A DNA stretch of 64,000 nt, from NCBI GenBank assembly GCA_035274425.1, contig DATEOC010000059.1, positions 62,001 through 126,000 on the forward strand, given 5' to 3'. Positions within the stretch are counted from its first letter, which is position 1; the number at the start of each line of letters is the position of its first letter. This DNA comes from JADMIH01 sp035274425 (GTDB taxonomy: Bacteria; Chloroflexota; Chloroflexia; QHBQ01; JADMIH01). The notes below the pieces were generated by a model that saw nothing but the letters and a program-made list of their open reading frames with translations, searched no databases and was not told where the DNA came from. The translations under genes and the position numbers were made by a program. Of this stretch, positions 14,877 to 24,700 are shown piece after piece.

Positions 14877-15825
14877 TTTTCCGCCCCAACTGAAGTACCA
14901 CCACCGCGACCAATATCAGCCCACCTCCCAATAACTGCTCGAGCGTAATCATCTCCTGGAACACGAGCGCGGCAAGCAATACGCTTACAGTAGGCTCCAA
15001 AGTACTGATGATCGCTGCCCTGGATGGCCCAACGTAGCGTAAGCCCGCGAAAAAGGTTGCGATAGCTACCACCGTCGAGACGAGGGCGAGTCCCGTCGCC
15101 CATACCAGGCCAGGCAAGCTCACTTGTAGTTGCAACTCCCCAGATAGCGCGCCCCACGTCAGGTAGACCACTGCGGCGGAGCTGATGATGATTGCCGATG
15201 AAAAGATAGGCGATATAGTAGAGGTATACTTTGCACCGGCGATTATGTAGCCCGAGTAGATGACTGCTGCTGCCAGCGCCCAGGCCACCCCTGCCGGTCG
15301 TAGCTCGCCCAGGGCGTTACCTCCAACCGTGAAGAGGGCCGAGAAGATGCCGAGTACCATCATCGTACCTGCGCCTGCAAGTACAAGTGCCCCAAATTTC
15401 TGGACCGTAAACGGCTCTCTGTAGAAGAGCCAGGCAAGGAGGGCTACCAGGGCGGGATAAGTATACAGGAGCAGGCTCGTAGCGGTTATAGAGATGATGT
15501 CTACTGCCGTAAAATAGGCAAAGGATTGGCCCACGTAGCCGATGGTGCCCATGACGATCAATGGCAATATCCGTGCCCATCTGGTAGTCGCCCGCTCTCC
15601 TCTGCTCTGGCTCCTCTGATAAGCCCAGATCAGCCACATTACCACTGCCGCGATTGTGAAGCGTAGCGCTAATAGAGTCTTGAGATTGACCCCCTCTGCA
15701 TAAGCGAGCTTGGCGAATACAGGCAGTCCGCCGAACGTCGCTGCCGATATCAGCACCAGGAGTACTCCCCGGCTGGAGGCGCGTCCTCCAGCTTCTTTTG
15801 TAGTACCCTCCTCGTCCGTTCGCAC
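14854..15825 (-). CDS. EamA-family (DMT) transporter
   Basis: A 323-residue permease of the drug/metabolite transporter superfamily with ten hydrophobic helices arranged as two EamA repeats: the first from about residue 18 to 160 and the second from about 180 to 312. Typical elements are AATFGGLPVFAKLAYAEG, ALRFTIAAVVMWLIW, SLLLYTYPALVALLAWLFYREP in repeat one and ISTLEPTVSVLLAALVFQEMITLEQLLGGGLILVAVVV at the end of repeat two. The substrate is unknown; family members export amino acids, nucleotides and other small metabolites. The last residues (RNVMRED) are encoded by an intergenic repeat. It is the first gene on the carotenoid-cluster strand, but nothing ties its function to carotenoids. 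Confidence 0.88.
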   Translation of the reverse strand: MRTDEEGTTKEAGGRASSRGVLLVLISAATFGGLPVFAKLAYAEGVNLKTLLALRFTIAAVVMWLIWAYQRSQSRGERATTRWARILPLIVMGTIGYVGQSFAYFTAVDIISITATSLLLYTYPALVALLAWLFYREPFTVQKFGALVLAGAGTMMVLGIFSALFTVGGNALGELRPAGVAWALAAAVIYSGYIIAGAKYTSTISPIFSSAIIISSAAVVYLTWGALSGELQLQVSLPGLVWATGLALVSTVVAIATFFAGLRYVGPSRAAIISTLEPTVSVLLAALVFQEMITLEQLLGGGLILVAVVVLQLGRKRNVMRED

Positions 15826-16054
15826 CCATTTCTCCTATTTTTCGGTGAAACTTGAATCCTGCGAGACTCATTTTGCGTTTAAGTAAGTGAGGGGTTCATA
15901 ACGGTACAACGTTTACGGGACTATTGTACCCTTCTCTCAGATGATCCAGAGGGCCATCGAAGCGCGCCGACTTAGGCCGCCACGTTTCCCTCCGTAGGAC
16001 GAATTATACAAGGCAACGAGCGCGGAGGCACGCGACCCGCGCAATGGAAAGCTC

Positions 16055-17155
16055 ATGCTGAAGCAGGTAGCCACGGTTCTAACGGACAATATCGAGCAGA
16101 TCGTCAGGCGGTGGGTAGCCGAGCTGCGCAGCAGCGCGCGCACCGAAGTGCATAACCAGATGCTTAGCGCCGAGATAGTGGACAGCATGAAAGGTGTGCT
16201 CGCCAACATTGCCTCTGCCATTGCCGAAGGAGCAGCGCCTGGTGACGAGACCGTGCCAATTAGCCTCATCTCGGCACGCGATCCTGATGCGCGCTCAAGC
16301 GCGGTCAGGTTGCGCGGGACCAGGCCGTTGGCAGGGCCACTCCAGGTTGCCCTTGAGGCGTCTAAGGCGAGTGGTAAGCTCAGACACGATCAGGGATACG
16401 AAGTGCACGAGGTCATATATGAATACGTGAGGCTGCGCCAGGTGATATGGGATACGTTGCGGGCCTCCGAGCTTACAGAAAATCCCGCTCTAAGTCTCGA
16501 CCTGCCCAGGTATGTAGATAGGTTGCTGGACGAAATAATGATGAGCGCCGTCGAAAGTTTCCACGACGCCTCCATACGGGACCTGGAGAAGCGCGCCATC
16601 CGTGACCCCCTCACCGAGCTTTACAACAAGGAGTACTTCCAGCAGCGCCTCCACGAAGAGCTGCGCCGCGCGTTACGCTACAACCAGCCCCTCACCCTTG
16701 CCATGCTCGACATGGACCGCCTCAAGGAGATCAATGACACCTACGGGCACCAGACGGGGGACGCAGTTATCATCGCCGTCACCAGGGCCGTCTGCGACAT
16801 CTGCCGCCAGGCCGACATCCCCTGTCGCTACGGCGGTGATGAGTTCGCGGTCATCCTCCCTGAAACGATCAAATCTCAAGCCGTCGTCTTCGCAGAGCGC
16901 GTGCAGCGTGCGATTGCCCGCCTCACTATTGTGATTGGGCCCATCGATGCTCGCGGTAAGATTCCCAGGGACGGCATGCCGGATGAAACTACGGCTGGGG
17001 CGAAAAGTACTCCCCTTACCTTGCCCGCACCGAGCCTCTCGATTGGTCTTGCCTCTTTCCCCGAAGATGGGCGCAACCCGGAAACGCTGATTGCCAGGGC
17101 CGACGCCGCCCTCTACAGAGCCAAGCGCGAAGGGCGTAACAAGGTCTCCTTCTGA
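16055..17155 (+). CDS. Diguanylate cyclase with RsbRD-like N-terminal domain
   Basis: A 366-residue soluble protein that probably makes the second messenger cyclic di-GMP. Residues about 5-165 are helical and resemble the RsbRD N-terminal sensor fold (LTDNIEQIVRRWVAEL, GYEVHEVIYEYVRLRQVIWD). The GGDEF domain follows from about 185: RDPLTELYNKEYFQQRL, LDMDRLKEINDTYGHQTGDAVI, and an intact active-site YGGDEF near residue 260. The inhibitory I-site RQAD sits five residues before GGDEF, so product inhibition is expected. The domain has an insertion of about 30 residues (from ARGKIPRDG) before the final SIGLASFPEDG and ADAALYRAKREGRN. No transmembrane helix. It stands alone, 180 bases before the transporter gene, from which a palindromic repeat separates it. 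Confidence 0.92.
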   Translation: MLKQVATVLTDNIEQIVRRWVAELRSSARTEVHNQMLSAEIVDSMKGVLANIASAIAEGAAPGDETVPISLISARDPDARSSAVRLRGTRPLAGPLQVALEASKASGKLRHDQGYEVHEVIYEYVRLRQVIWDTLRASELTENPALSLDLPRYVDRLLDEIMMSAVESFHDASIRDLEKRAIRDPLTELYNKEYFQQRLHEELRRALRYNQPLTLAMLDMDRLKEINDTYGHQTGDAVIIAVTRAVCDICRQADIPCRYGGDEFAVILPETIKSQAVVFAERVQRAIARLTIVIGPIDARGKIPRDGMPDETTAGAKSTPLTLPAPSLSIGLASFPEDGRNPETLIARADAALYRAKREGRNKVSF

Positions 17156-17202
17156 CCGTTTGAAAATAGGAGCTGGCAACTGCTAGACGAAATGTGCTGC
17201 GC

Positions 17203-17298
17203 TGTAGGGGCGGCGCATGCGCCGCCCTGCTGCGAGCCTCGACACGTCTGGGAAATCATACAAACGTTGGAGCCGGGACGGCGCGCGCCGCCCCACAG
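17203..17298. repeat. MITE-like GC-rich inverted repeat (GTAGGGGCG family)
   Basis: Outer arms 17203-17218 (TGTAGGGGCGGCGC...) and 17283-17298 (...GCGCCGCCCCACA) are inverted repeats, and the left end also holds a self-complementary core GGCGGCGCATGCGCCGCC. The element fills most of the gap before the AI-2E-type gene. It resembles the larger element at 51969-52103. Confidence 0.7.
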
Positions 17299-17336
17299 GT
17301 CCAAAATAACCTCTGAAAGAAGAAGCACACCCTCAC

Positions 17337-18656
17337 ATGACTGAAACTCCAAATGAATCCAGCGAGCAGGTCGCCGACGAAGCATCCCAGGCGGTGAGCG
17401 TCCAGGTAGAGACGCGGGGGCCACGCGTCCCCACCGTCATAGTGATTACGGTGAGCGTCCTGGCCGTAGTCCTCATCTCCTACCTGCTATATCGCACCCT
17501 GCCCTTACTTCTCTTGCTATTCCTTGCGCTATTGGTCGCCACCGCCATAGAGCCAGTAGTGAACTGGCTGCGGCGCGGCCCCTTCACGCGAAGCGCCGGC
17601 ATACTTATTGTCTATACCGGCCTCTTCGTAGTGATAGGCACCGTCGGCTACATCCTCTTCGCGGTCTTCTTTTCCCAGCTAGGCTCGCTGGCGACCTCCC
17701 TCGATACCCGCGTCACCCAGATGGAAAAAGACGTAGTCCAGATAGATGCAGGGAGACCGTCATTTCTGCGCGACCAGGCCGTCATGCTTACGCGTGCGGC
17801 GCGGGGAGTAGTGAACAATCTCAAGCGCACTGACACTCCCGTTGGGGAGAAGGAGGCGCTTGAGGCCGTCACACATACCACCTTGACCCTCGCCGAGATA
17901 TTCTTCGCAGTTACCACCATCTTCGTGGTAGCCTATTACTGGTTGATAGAACGAACGCGCCTGAAGCGCGCGTTCATTTCATGGTTCCCCGCCGATAGAG
18001 TTAACCGCATCCGCCGCGTATGGGACGACATCGAGGTGAAAGTTGGCGGATGGGTGCGCGGTCAGTTTATACTGATGGCGACGGTAGGTGCCTTGAGTGC
18101 CATAGGTTACTTCGCGATAGGGTTGTCATATTGGCCCGCCCTTGCCCTCTTTATCGCGCTCGCCGAGGCTATACCGCTAGTCGGCCCCTACATCGGCACT
18201 GCGCCTGCGGTAATAGTTGCGCTGACCCAGATGGGCAACGATGGGTTGTTGGGGTTGCTGGGCGTCGGGGATATTGGTCCCCTGCCGAGGGTACTTCTTG
18301 TCGTGGTCTTCGCGGTGGTACTGCAAACTATCGAAGGGAATGTACTCATCCCCCGCGTGATGAAGCACTCTGTGGGTATCAGTCCGCTTACGGTAATAAT
18401 CAGCATCATCTTCGGCGGGGTGATAGCGGGGTTAGCTGGGGCTCTAGTAGCAGTCCCTTTGAGCGGGGCTATCCAGGTGGTCGTGCAGGACATCAAGGCG
18501 GCGCACGAAAGTGAGGCGAAGTTCGAGGCCTTGACTGCGGACGCGGAGGAGACACGCGCCAGGGAGGGAGAGTTGGTCACTGCCCACACGACGGCTGGGG
18601 AGACCAAGACTAAAGTAGAAAATAAAGCCAGTGCGAGAGGTGCTAAATCAACATGA
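17337..18656 (+). CDS. AI-2E family transporter (PerM/YdiK-like permease)
   Basis: A 439-residue membrane protein of the AI-2E exporter-like superfamily. After a short polar N-terminus it has two helices at about residues 33-70 (IVITVSVLAVVLISYLL, LPLLLLLFLALLVATAI), one at 80-110, an extracytoplasmic coiled-coil segment at about 115-175, and a C-terminal bundle with the family signature VGPYIGTAPAVIVAL and VLIPRVMKHSVGISPLTVIISIIFGGVIAGLAGALVAVPLSGAIQVV (about 330-390). The tail is charged and probably cytoplasmic. Family members export small signals or act in ion homeostasis; the substrate here is unknown. Its stop overlaps the ATG of the next gene (ATGA), so the two are translationally coupled. 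Confidence 0.92.
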   Translation: MTETPNESSEQVADEASQAVSVQVETRGPRVPTVIVITVSVLAVVLISYLLYRTLPLLLLLFLALLVATAIEPVVNWLRRGPFTRSAGILIVYTGLFVVIGTVGYILFAVFFSQLGSLATSLDTRVTQMEKDVVQIDAGRPSFLRDQAVMLTRAARGVVNNLKRTDTPVGEKEALEAVTHTTLTLAEIFFAVTTIFVVAYYWLIERTRLKRAFISWFPADRVNRIRRVWDDIEVKVGGWVRGQFILMATVGALSAIGYFAIGLSYWPALALFIALAEAIPLVGPYIGTAPAVIVALTQMGNDGLLGLLGVGDIGPLPRVLLVVVFAVVLQTIEGNVLIPRVMKHSVGISPLTVIISIIFGGVIAGLAGALVAVPLSGAIQVVVQDIKAAHESEAKFEALTADAEETRAREGELVTAHTTAGETKTKVENKASARGAKST

Positions 18657-19795
18657 TCGATACGATTGATACAGCCGTATACGCCGAGCGATTAGAGCGT
18701 GCGCGCGCCTCCATGCACGCGCACGCTCTCGACTTTCTGTTGGTTGGACCGGGAGCGGACCTCCTCTACCTGCTTGGCGCGCAAAGCCGCCAGACCGAGC
18801 GACTGACGTTGCTGATCGTGCCACAGGATGGGCCGACCACCATACTGCTTCCCGCCTTCGAGGCCGCTACTCTGCCACCTCTCCCCAGGGATGTCCATCT
18901 GGTCAAATGGGGCGAGAGCGACAACCCTGCTCGCATCGCGGCGGGGATTATTTCTTCCGTCAACAGCGTCCAGCCTGGGGGCATGTACTGCACCTGCGGG
19001 GTCAGCGATGCGCTCTACTCGGTTTTCCTCCTTCGCCTCCAGGCTGAGTTGCCCCGTGCCGCCTTTACCACCGCGGGGCCAGTCCTCTCCACTCTACGCC
19101 AGATAAAGGACGAGCGCGAGATTGAGCTTCTAGCTGCCTCAAGCGCCGTCGCCGACCGAGTATTCACCACTATCTGTGATCGCCCCTTCGTGGGCCGGAG
19201 CGAGATGGAAATAGGCCGCGAAATCGCTGCGATGTTGGAAGCGAGCGGCCTTACCGTGCCTGGCTTCCCGATAGTCGCCTCCGGCCCGAACAGCGCCTCC
19301 CCTCACCACCATACAGGCACCCGCCAAATAGAGCGTGGTGATGTGGTGGTGCTCGATTTTGGGGGCACATTCCAGGGGTATTACTCCGACATCACGCGCA
19401 CGGTCTTTGTAGGCAATCTACCCGATGAAGGCTCCGAGCGAATGCGAGTGTACAACCTCGTAGCGAAGGCGCAGGATGCCGCTGTGCGCACTGGGCGGCC
19501 CGGTATGAGTTGCGAGCAACTCGACTCGGTAGCGCGGGAGATCCTTACCGGTGGAGGTTACGGTGAATTCTTCACCCACCGCCTGGGTCACGGCATCGGC
19601 CTGGACGGCCACGAGCCGCCATACCTCGTCCAGGGCAATACCACTCTCCTGCGCGCAGGCATGGCCGCCACAATCGAGCCTGGCCTCTACCTACCAAGCG
19701 ACTTCGGTGTGCGCATCGAAGATACGGTCGTCTTTACAAATGAAGGAATCAGGCGTCTCAACAACGTAACACACGATGCCGTTGTAATTAATTAG
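18653..19795 (+). CDS. M24 family metallopeptidase (Xaa-Pro aminopeptidase-like)
   Basis: A 380-residue cytosolic peptidase with the pita-bread fold, expected to release N-terminal residues before proline. Residues 1-130 form the creatinase-like N-terminal domain. The catalytic domain (about 140-380) holds the metal ligands in order: Asp in VVLDFGGTFQGYYSDITRTVF (two Asp, about 232 and 243), His in HRLGHGIGLDGHEPPYL (about 310), Glu in ATIEPGLYLP and Glu in GVRIEDTVVF. All five are present. It is translationally coupled to the AI-2E-type permease by an ATGA overlap, although no functional link between the families is established. A 26-bp hairpin follows 32 bases after the stop. Confidence 0.94.
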   Translation: MIDTIDTAVYAERLERARASMHAHALDFLLVGPGADLLYLLGAQSRQTERLTLLIVPQDGPTTILLPAFEAATLPPLPRDVHLVKWGESDNPARIAAGIISSVNSVQPGGMYCTCGVSDALYSVFLLRLQAELPRAAFTTAGPVLSTLRQIKDEREIELLAASSAVADRVFTTICDRPFVGRSEMEIGREIAAMLEASGLTVPGFPIVASGPNSASPHHHTGTRQIERGDVVVLDFGGTFQGYYSDITRTVFVGNLPDEGSERMRVYNLVAKAQDAAVRTGRPGMSCEQLDSVAREILTGGGYGEFFTHRLGHGIGLDGHEPPYLVQGNTTLLRAGMAATIEPGLYLPSDFGVRIEDTVVFTNEGIRRLNNVTHDAVVIN

Positions 19796-19827
19796 CCACG
19801 TTCGAAAAGTGCTAACATATTGTTATT

Positions 19828-19884
19828 GTACGAAAAGTACCAAAAAGGTTCGGTGTAGCCGAACCTTTTTGGTACTTTTCGTAC
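19828..19884 (+). terminator. Long perfect hairpin after the M24 peptidase gene
   Basis: A 26-bp perfect stem (19828-19853 with 19859-19884) closes a 5-base loop. The stem contains internal A and T tracts so that U-rich RNA would be formed from either strand. It probably terminates the transporter-peptidase operon before dinB. Confidence 0.8.
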
Positions 19885-19910
19885 TTCCTAAGTTACTCGT
19901 GTGGATATTG

Positions 19911-19939
19911 TTGACAGAACATTAGTTCTATGCTATCGT
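19911..19939 (+). promoter_or_regulatory. dinB promoter
   Basis: TTGACA at 19911-19916 and TATCGT at 19934-19939 with a 17-bp spacer and an extended TGC before the -10 box. Transcription would start near 19946, which rules out the TTG at 19944 as the dinB start and supports the ATG at 19968. Confidence 0.65.
19916..19929. promoter_or_regulatory. Probable LexA (SOS) box in the dinB promoter
   Basis: AGAACATTAGTTCT contains GAAC-N4-GTTC, the core of the Gram-positive type SOS box. It lies between the -35 and -10 boxes of dinB, exactly where a repressor would block the polymerase. dinB is a classic SOS gene. Confidence 0.65.
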
Positions 19940-19967
19940 CCCCTTGAAGGAGTCGAGGAGGCGGTCG

Positions 19968-21413
19968 ATGTCACACGGCAAACCTATCAGCGCAAATGGA
20001 CCATCCGCGAGACGCTGGGTCGCCCATGTCGATATGGACGCTTTCTTCGCGTCGGTGGAGCAGCTTGACGATCCCACTCTTCTTGGCAAGCCGCTCATTG
20101 TAGGCAATTCTCCCCTACCGATGGAGCGGCTGCGCGAGCTGGCCGCTGAAGCGCAAAAATTGCCACGCATGCCTGAGTTCATCAAGGGCATCCGGGGTGT
20201 GGTAGCTTCCGCTTCGTATGAGGCGCGAGCCTTCGGGGTGCGCTCTGCCATGCCCCTGGCAAAGGCTCTCGCCCTTTGTCCCGAAGCGTGCGTGCTCCCC
20301 GGGCGCTTCGAGCGCTACCGCGACGTAGCACGCACTTTGCGCGACGTCTGGTCCGAGTTCAGTCCCATAATCGAGCCTATGTCCCTCGATGAAGCGTACC
20401 TCGACCTCACCGGCATAGAGCTTACCGATGGACCAATAGAGGGTGTCGGGGCGAAACTGAAAGCCCGTATCCGCGAGACGACAGGGCTAACCGCTTCCGT
20501 CGGCATCGCCCCCAACAAGCTCGTAGCCAAAATCGCGAGCGACCTGCGCAAGCCTGACGGTCTCGTCATCGTAGAGCATGGGCGCGCATCTGAGCTTTTC
20601 GCGCCGTTGCGGGTGCGAGCCTTGCCAGGCGTCGGGCCGCGTACCGCCGAGGCGTTGGAGGCTCTGGGGATCAAGACGTTAGGACAACTCGCCACGGCCA
20701 GCGAAATGGCCCTCGCCGCCTCATTCGGACTGGACCACGCCCGCAGCCTCATCACGCGTGCTGCCGGGGAGGATGACAGCCCCGTGCAGGTGCCCGGTAT
20801 CCCGAAGTCTATAAGCAAGGAAGAGACTCTGGTCGAAGACGAGACCGACCTCCACAACCTCAAATCGCTCCTCAGAGGTCTTGCCGACAACGTAGCATGG
20901 ACCCTCAGGGGCGACGGCTTCCACACGCGTTGCGTCTACATCAAGCTGCGCCTTCTCCCCGCGAGGCGCGCCTGGCGACCGGAAGGGCAGGGGTTCGGCA
21001 GGCTGATAACACGCCAGTCCACCCTGCCCATGCCGACGGATGCCGGTCAGGTCATATATGACACTGCCTGCTCCCTCCTTGAAACCGCACATAAGAGCAC
21101 CGGCCTCGCCTCTGGACGCGAAATGGTGCGATTGTTAGGTGTTGGGGTATCAGCCCTCGTGCCCAACTCCGACCTGAACTTGCTGGCAACCCCTACTCAG
21201 CATGGGCATCACGATGCCATACCATTACAACTTCCGCTCAAAGCGGTACGCACCGAAGGCAATAGCCTCAATTCCCCGCCTCAGCATCACACCTCGCTTG
21301 ATGCCAGCATGGACCACATCAGAAAGCGCTTCGGCTTCGGCGCAATCTCCTTCGGCACGAGCCTCACCATGCGCGACAACGACGACGGCTGGCGCGAGAT
21401 AGAGAAGAAATAG
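19968..21413 (+). CDS. dinB: DNA polymerase IV (Y-family, DinB)
   Basis: A translesion DNA polymerase. The first metal-binding motif is HVDMDAFFASVEQ (about residues 20-32) and the second SLDEAYLDLTG (about 139-149), with SYEARAFGVRSAMPLAKAL and PNKLVAKIASDLRKPDG between and after. The thumb helix-hairpin-helix is at about 213-240 (LPGVGPRTAEALEALGIKTLGQLA), and the little-finger domain follows (KSISKEETLVEDE). At 481 residues it is longer than the usual 350-410: about 25 extra residues (from SPLPMERLRE) sit between the first two finger segments, and a tail of about 60 residues extends the C-terminus. The ATG at 19968 has GAGGAGG upstream. An SOS box overlaps the promoter. Confidence 0.95.
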   Translation: MSHGKPISANGPSARRWVAHVDMDAFFASVEQLDDPTLLGKPLIVGNSPLPMERLRELAAEAQKLPRMPEFIKGIRGVVASASYEARAFGVRSAMPLAKALALCPEACVLPGRFERYRDVARTLRDVWSEFSPIIEPMSLDEAYLDLTGIELTDGPIEGVGAKLKARIRETTGLTASVGIAPNKLVAKIASDLRKPDGLVIVEHGRASELFAPLRVRALPGVGPRTAEALEALGIKTLGQLATASEMALAASFGLDHARSLITRAAGEDDSPVQVPGIPKSISKEETLVEDETDLHNLKSLLRGLADNVAWTLRGDGFHTRCVYIKLRLLPARRAWRPEGQGFGRLITRQSTLPMPTDAGQVIYDTACSLLETAHKSTGLASGREMVRLLGVGVSALVPNSDLNLLATPTQHGHHDAIPLQLPLKAVRTEGNSLNSPPQHHTSLDASMDHIRKRFGFGAISFGTSLTMRDNDDGWREIEKK

Positions 21414-21456
21414 CACTGAGCGCCCTCCAAATCCCCACTCAACCTGCTTAATCCTT

Positions 21457-21559
21457 TGTCGATCGTCTATCATCCGCCATCATGCATCACACCAAGAATC
21501 TCTGCGCCCTCTGCGTCTCTGCGGTGAATATCGTCCATCGTCCATCGTCCATCGTCCAA
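21457..21559. repeat. Compound heptamer and TCTGCG-type array
   Basis: GATCGTCTATC units, then TCTCTGCGCCCTCTGCG and GTCTCTGCGGTGAA, then ATCGTCC four times. The middle part matches the array at 14755-14876. Confidence 0.82.
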
Positions 21560-21616
21560 ATCCACCCCAGCCCCCCGCACGTTCGCTTTTGTAAGGAAGA
21601 TGTAATTTGTAAACGC

Positions 21617-21646
21617 TTGCGGACGTTTACTGGTTTAAGGTACAAT
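21617..21646 (+). promoter_or_regulatory. Promoter of the first Agl23-like gene
   Basis: TTGCGG at 21617-21622 and TACAAT at 21641-21646, 18-bp spacer. The start codon lies 77 bases downstream. The same arrangement precedes the genes at 29837 and 52218. Confidence 0.6.
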
Positions 21647-21722
21647 CATGGCATACTCATCGTATGGTGGGCAGGAAGCGCCCGCTTTAGAGGTCTGAAT
21701 TGAGCTATTCTAGAGGGGTCAT

Positions 21723-24700
21723 ATGAAGCTCCAACGCCGGATTACCCGGGTTCCCCGGACATTTCCCCCGGCTTCTCGCCCAATCTCCGATGGCGCAAAT
21801 GGTTCGGAAAACGGCAGCCACGAAGACGACACTAATGCTGAAAATGTCGAGGCCCTCGCTCAAGTAGAGAGTGTAAATGGCGCCGACACCATTGAGAACG
21901 TCGACACCGTTCAGTCAAGCGTTGAGTCAGTCGAGAGCGCACCTGTCACCAACGGCTCAAGCGACTCGCAGCCTGCTACCAATGAGGCGGTTGAGGTTGA
22001 GGCGGTCGATGTCGCGCCGCCGACCAACGGCTCCCAACCTGACTTCGATGAAGCCATAGAGCCCACTGAAGTCATTGAGGCCACGCCTGCTACCAACGGC
22101 TCAAGTAGCTCCCCAACGGTCAGCACCCCCCCATCTCCATCTGGCAAGACCGTCCCCACCCTTCCCAAGCGGCGGCGCAACGTCGTACCGGCTGAAACAG
22201 AAGTAGTCGCACGTCCCTTGCCTTCCCTCCCTCCCAAGAGAGGCTCTGCGAAGGCTACATCTACGCCACCTACGCCTGTAGCCGCACCTACGGCTCCAGC
22301 CGTGATCGCTCCTCGCCCTGCATGGCGCTTGCTCCTCACTTACGAGAACATCTTCTGGCTCGCCCTCTTCGCACTGGCGGTATTTACCCGCTTCTGGGAC
22401 CTCGGACCGCGTGGTATCCACCACGACGAGAGCCTTCACGCTCACTTCTCCGACGTGCTATATATAGGTAACGGCTACATCCACGACCCGATGATGCACG
22501 GGCCGCTCCAGTTCCACCTTATCGCCTTCATGTACTGGCTCTTCGGGGCCACCGACGCCACCGCCCGCTTCGCATCCGTCTTCTGCGGCATCTTTGTGGT
22601 GATGTCGCCATTCTTCCTGCGGCGGCAGATGGGGCGCGTAGCCGCGATGGTCTGCGCCTTCTTGCTCCTCATCTCACCTGGCATCCTCTACTTCAGCCGA
22701 ATGGCCCGTGAGGACGCCATCTTCTCAGGGATGGAGATGATTATGCTCGTCGGGTTGTGGCGCTTCGTTTCAACGCGAAAGCCTGCCGACTTCATTATTT
22801 TCTGCGCCGGCCTCTCCTTGATGTTCACCATCAAAGAGACTTCCTTCCTGACGCTGGCGATAATAGGCGTCTTCTTCCTTGCATTGTTCGCATACCAGGC
22901 AGGTTACGCGGTGCTGGCCGCGCTGGGTGGCTATCTTGTAGCTGCGGGTGGCTTCTTCATGTACGTCAACGGTGGCATGAAGGCAGGCACGATAGCTGCC
23001 CTCCCCAACATCGCCAACCCCGGCCCCGATACGAACATTATCATGACTTTCGCCAGTAAATTCCTGACGCACCCTCTCGTCTACGGCGAAGCCATGCTCT
23101 TTATTCTGTTCATCGTGGGTGTTACGCTCTTGATGCGTAATCAGCGCGACTCTTACGCTTACGAGCCTATAGCCAGCACAGTCCCTACGCGAAGGCGGCT
23201 CCGCCCCGCCATGGCGACTGCCGGTGCGGACGGCGGGAATGGCAGCAGCATACCGAGCCGGGCCGCAAGGCCAGCCTCCACCGTATCTACTCCCGTACCG
23301 TCTAACGGCCAGGATGCAACCAAGCTCCAGGCCACTGCCGATATTACGGGCGACGAGATAGAGGCAGATGACATTCACGCTACCTCCGATGCCGATGCAT
23401 TTGAGGCCCAGGAAGTGTGGGACCCGACCGGCTTGCAGCCTAAGCCGGACACAGTACTGGGACGTTACCAGGCCGGCTCGATACCCCATCTGCTGGGCGC
23501 GCTCTTCTCGCGGCCCAAGATCATACTCATCGGTTTCCTGGTGGCTTTCACTATCTTCTTCACCCTCTATACCGTCTTCTTCACCGACATACCTCACGGC
23601 ATCGTGTCGGGCCTGTTCGCCTCCCTGGGCTACTGGATGGGCCAGCATGACGTCCGGCGCGGCGACCAGCCCTGGTTCTACTACTTCTTGCTCATACCGC
23701 TGTACGAGCCTGTGGCGGTCTTCTTCAGCCTGGTCGGCACGATCTTCTTCAGCTTGAAGGGCATCAGGTGGTTGATGCGCCGCAGAAACGGCGAGCTGGC
23801 GCGGGGTGAGGAGCCTCCTCGCTCTCTTGGACTGTTCAATACTGACCGCCCGGTGCCCTTCTCCAGCTTCAGCTCCTTCCTACCGCTATTCTTGATAGTG
23901 TGGCTGGTTGGCACCGTGGGGATATACAGCTGGGCTGGTGAGAAGATGCCCTGGCTGATGATGCACATGACCCGCCCGGCCATTTTCCTTGCAGCCCTCT
24001 TCATTGGCGCTCTCATCCTCTCACTGGTCAGGCGCAGGCAGGAGAGGCTGGCCGATGCGGCTGCCTTCGCCGCCGATGATGTCGTAGTAAGCGCGCCACC
24101 CATAAAGGCAAGCGGCTCGAATGGCGTGCCCGCTCGCAGGCGCACCACCGCTGCCCGCGCTCCCCAGCCGGTAGTTATCACGGTGCAAGAGCCTCCCTGG
24201 GTCGGTTGGAACAAGCCCGGCTCGCGCTTCCCACTTATCTTCTTCTTGACGACGTTCGTGGTGCTCGTGATGGCATGGGGCCTCCTGATGAACGCCCTCG
24301 GCTTCAAAGCCAAGTTCGACCCCGGCAGGTACGGGAATTACGGCGATTGGGGTTGGACATGGGTCTACCCGCTCCTGATTATCGTTATGGTTGGGGTTTA
24401 TGCTCTCTGGCTAGGACTGGGCCGCTCGTTGCGCTACCTCGGCCTCGGCATATTGGCGGTGGGCCTGATGTACCAGTTCCGCTCGGCCATCAACCTGGCT
24501 TACAACGAGCCGGACGTTTCCACCGAGCTGGCATCTTACGTTCAGACGTCGCCCGACGTAGTGCGCGTCATGAACGAAATCGAGACCTTCTCTAACTTCA
24601 CCACAACAGGAACGAATGTCAAGGGCGGGAATGAAATCAAGATAATGTACGACGATACCACATCGTGGCCTATGGAGTGGTATTTGCGCGATTACAATAA

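Larger units (their letters stand above)
21414..21722. other. Intergenic region with repeats and the promoter of the glycan locus
   Basis: No gene is seen. It holds a heptamer/TCTGCG array (21457-21559) and a promoter (21617-21646). Confidence 0.7.

Noticed and set aside
22770..23648. Minus-strand open frame opposite the first Agl23-like gene
   Set aside because: Antisense shadow of a GC-rich membrane-protein gene with no domain features.
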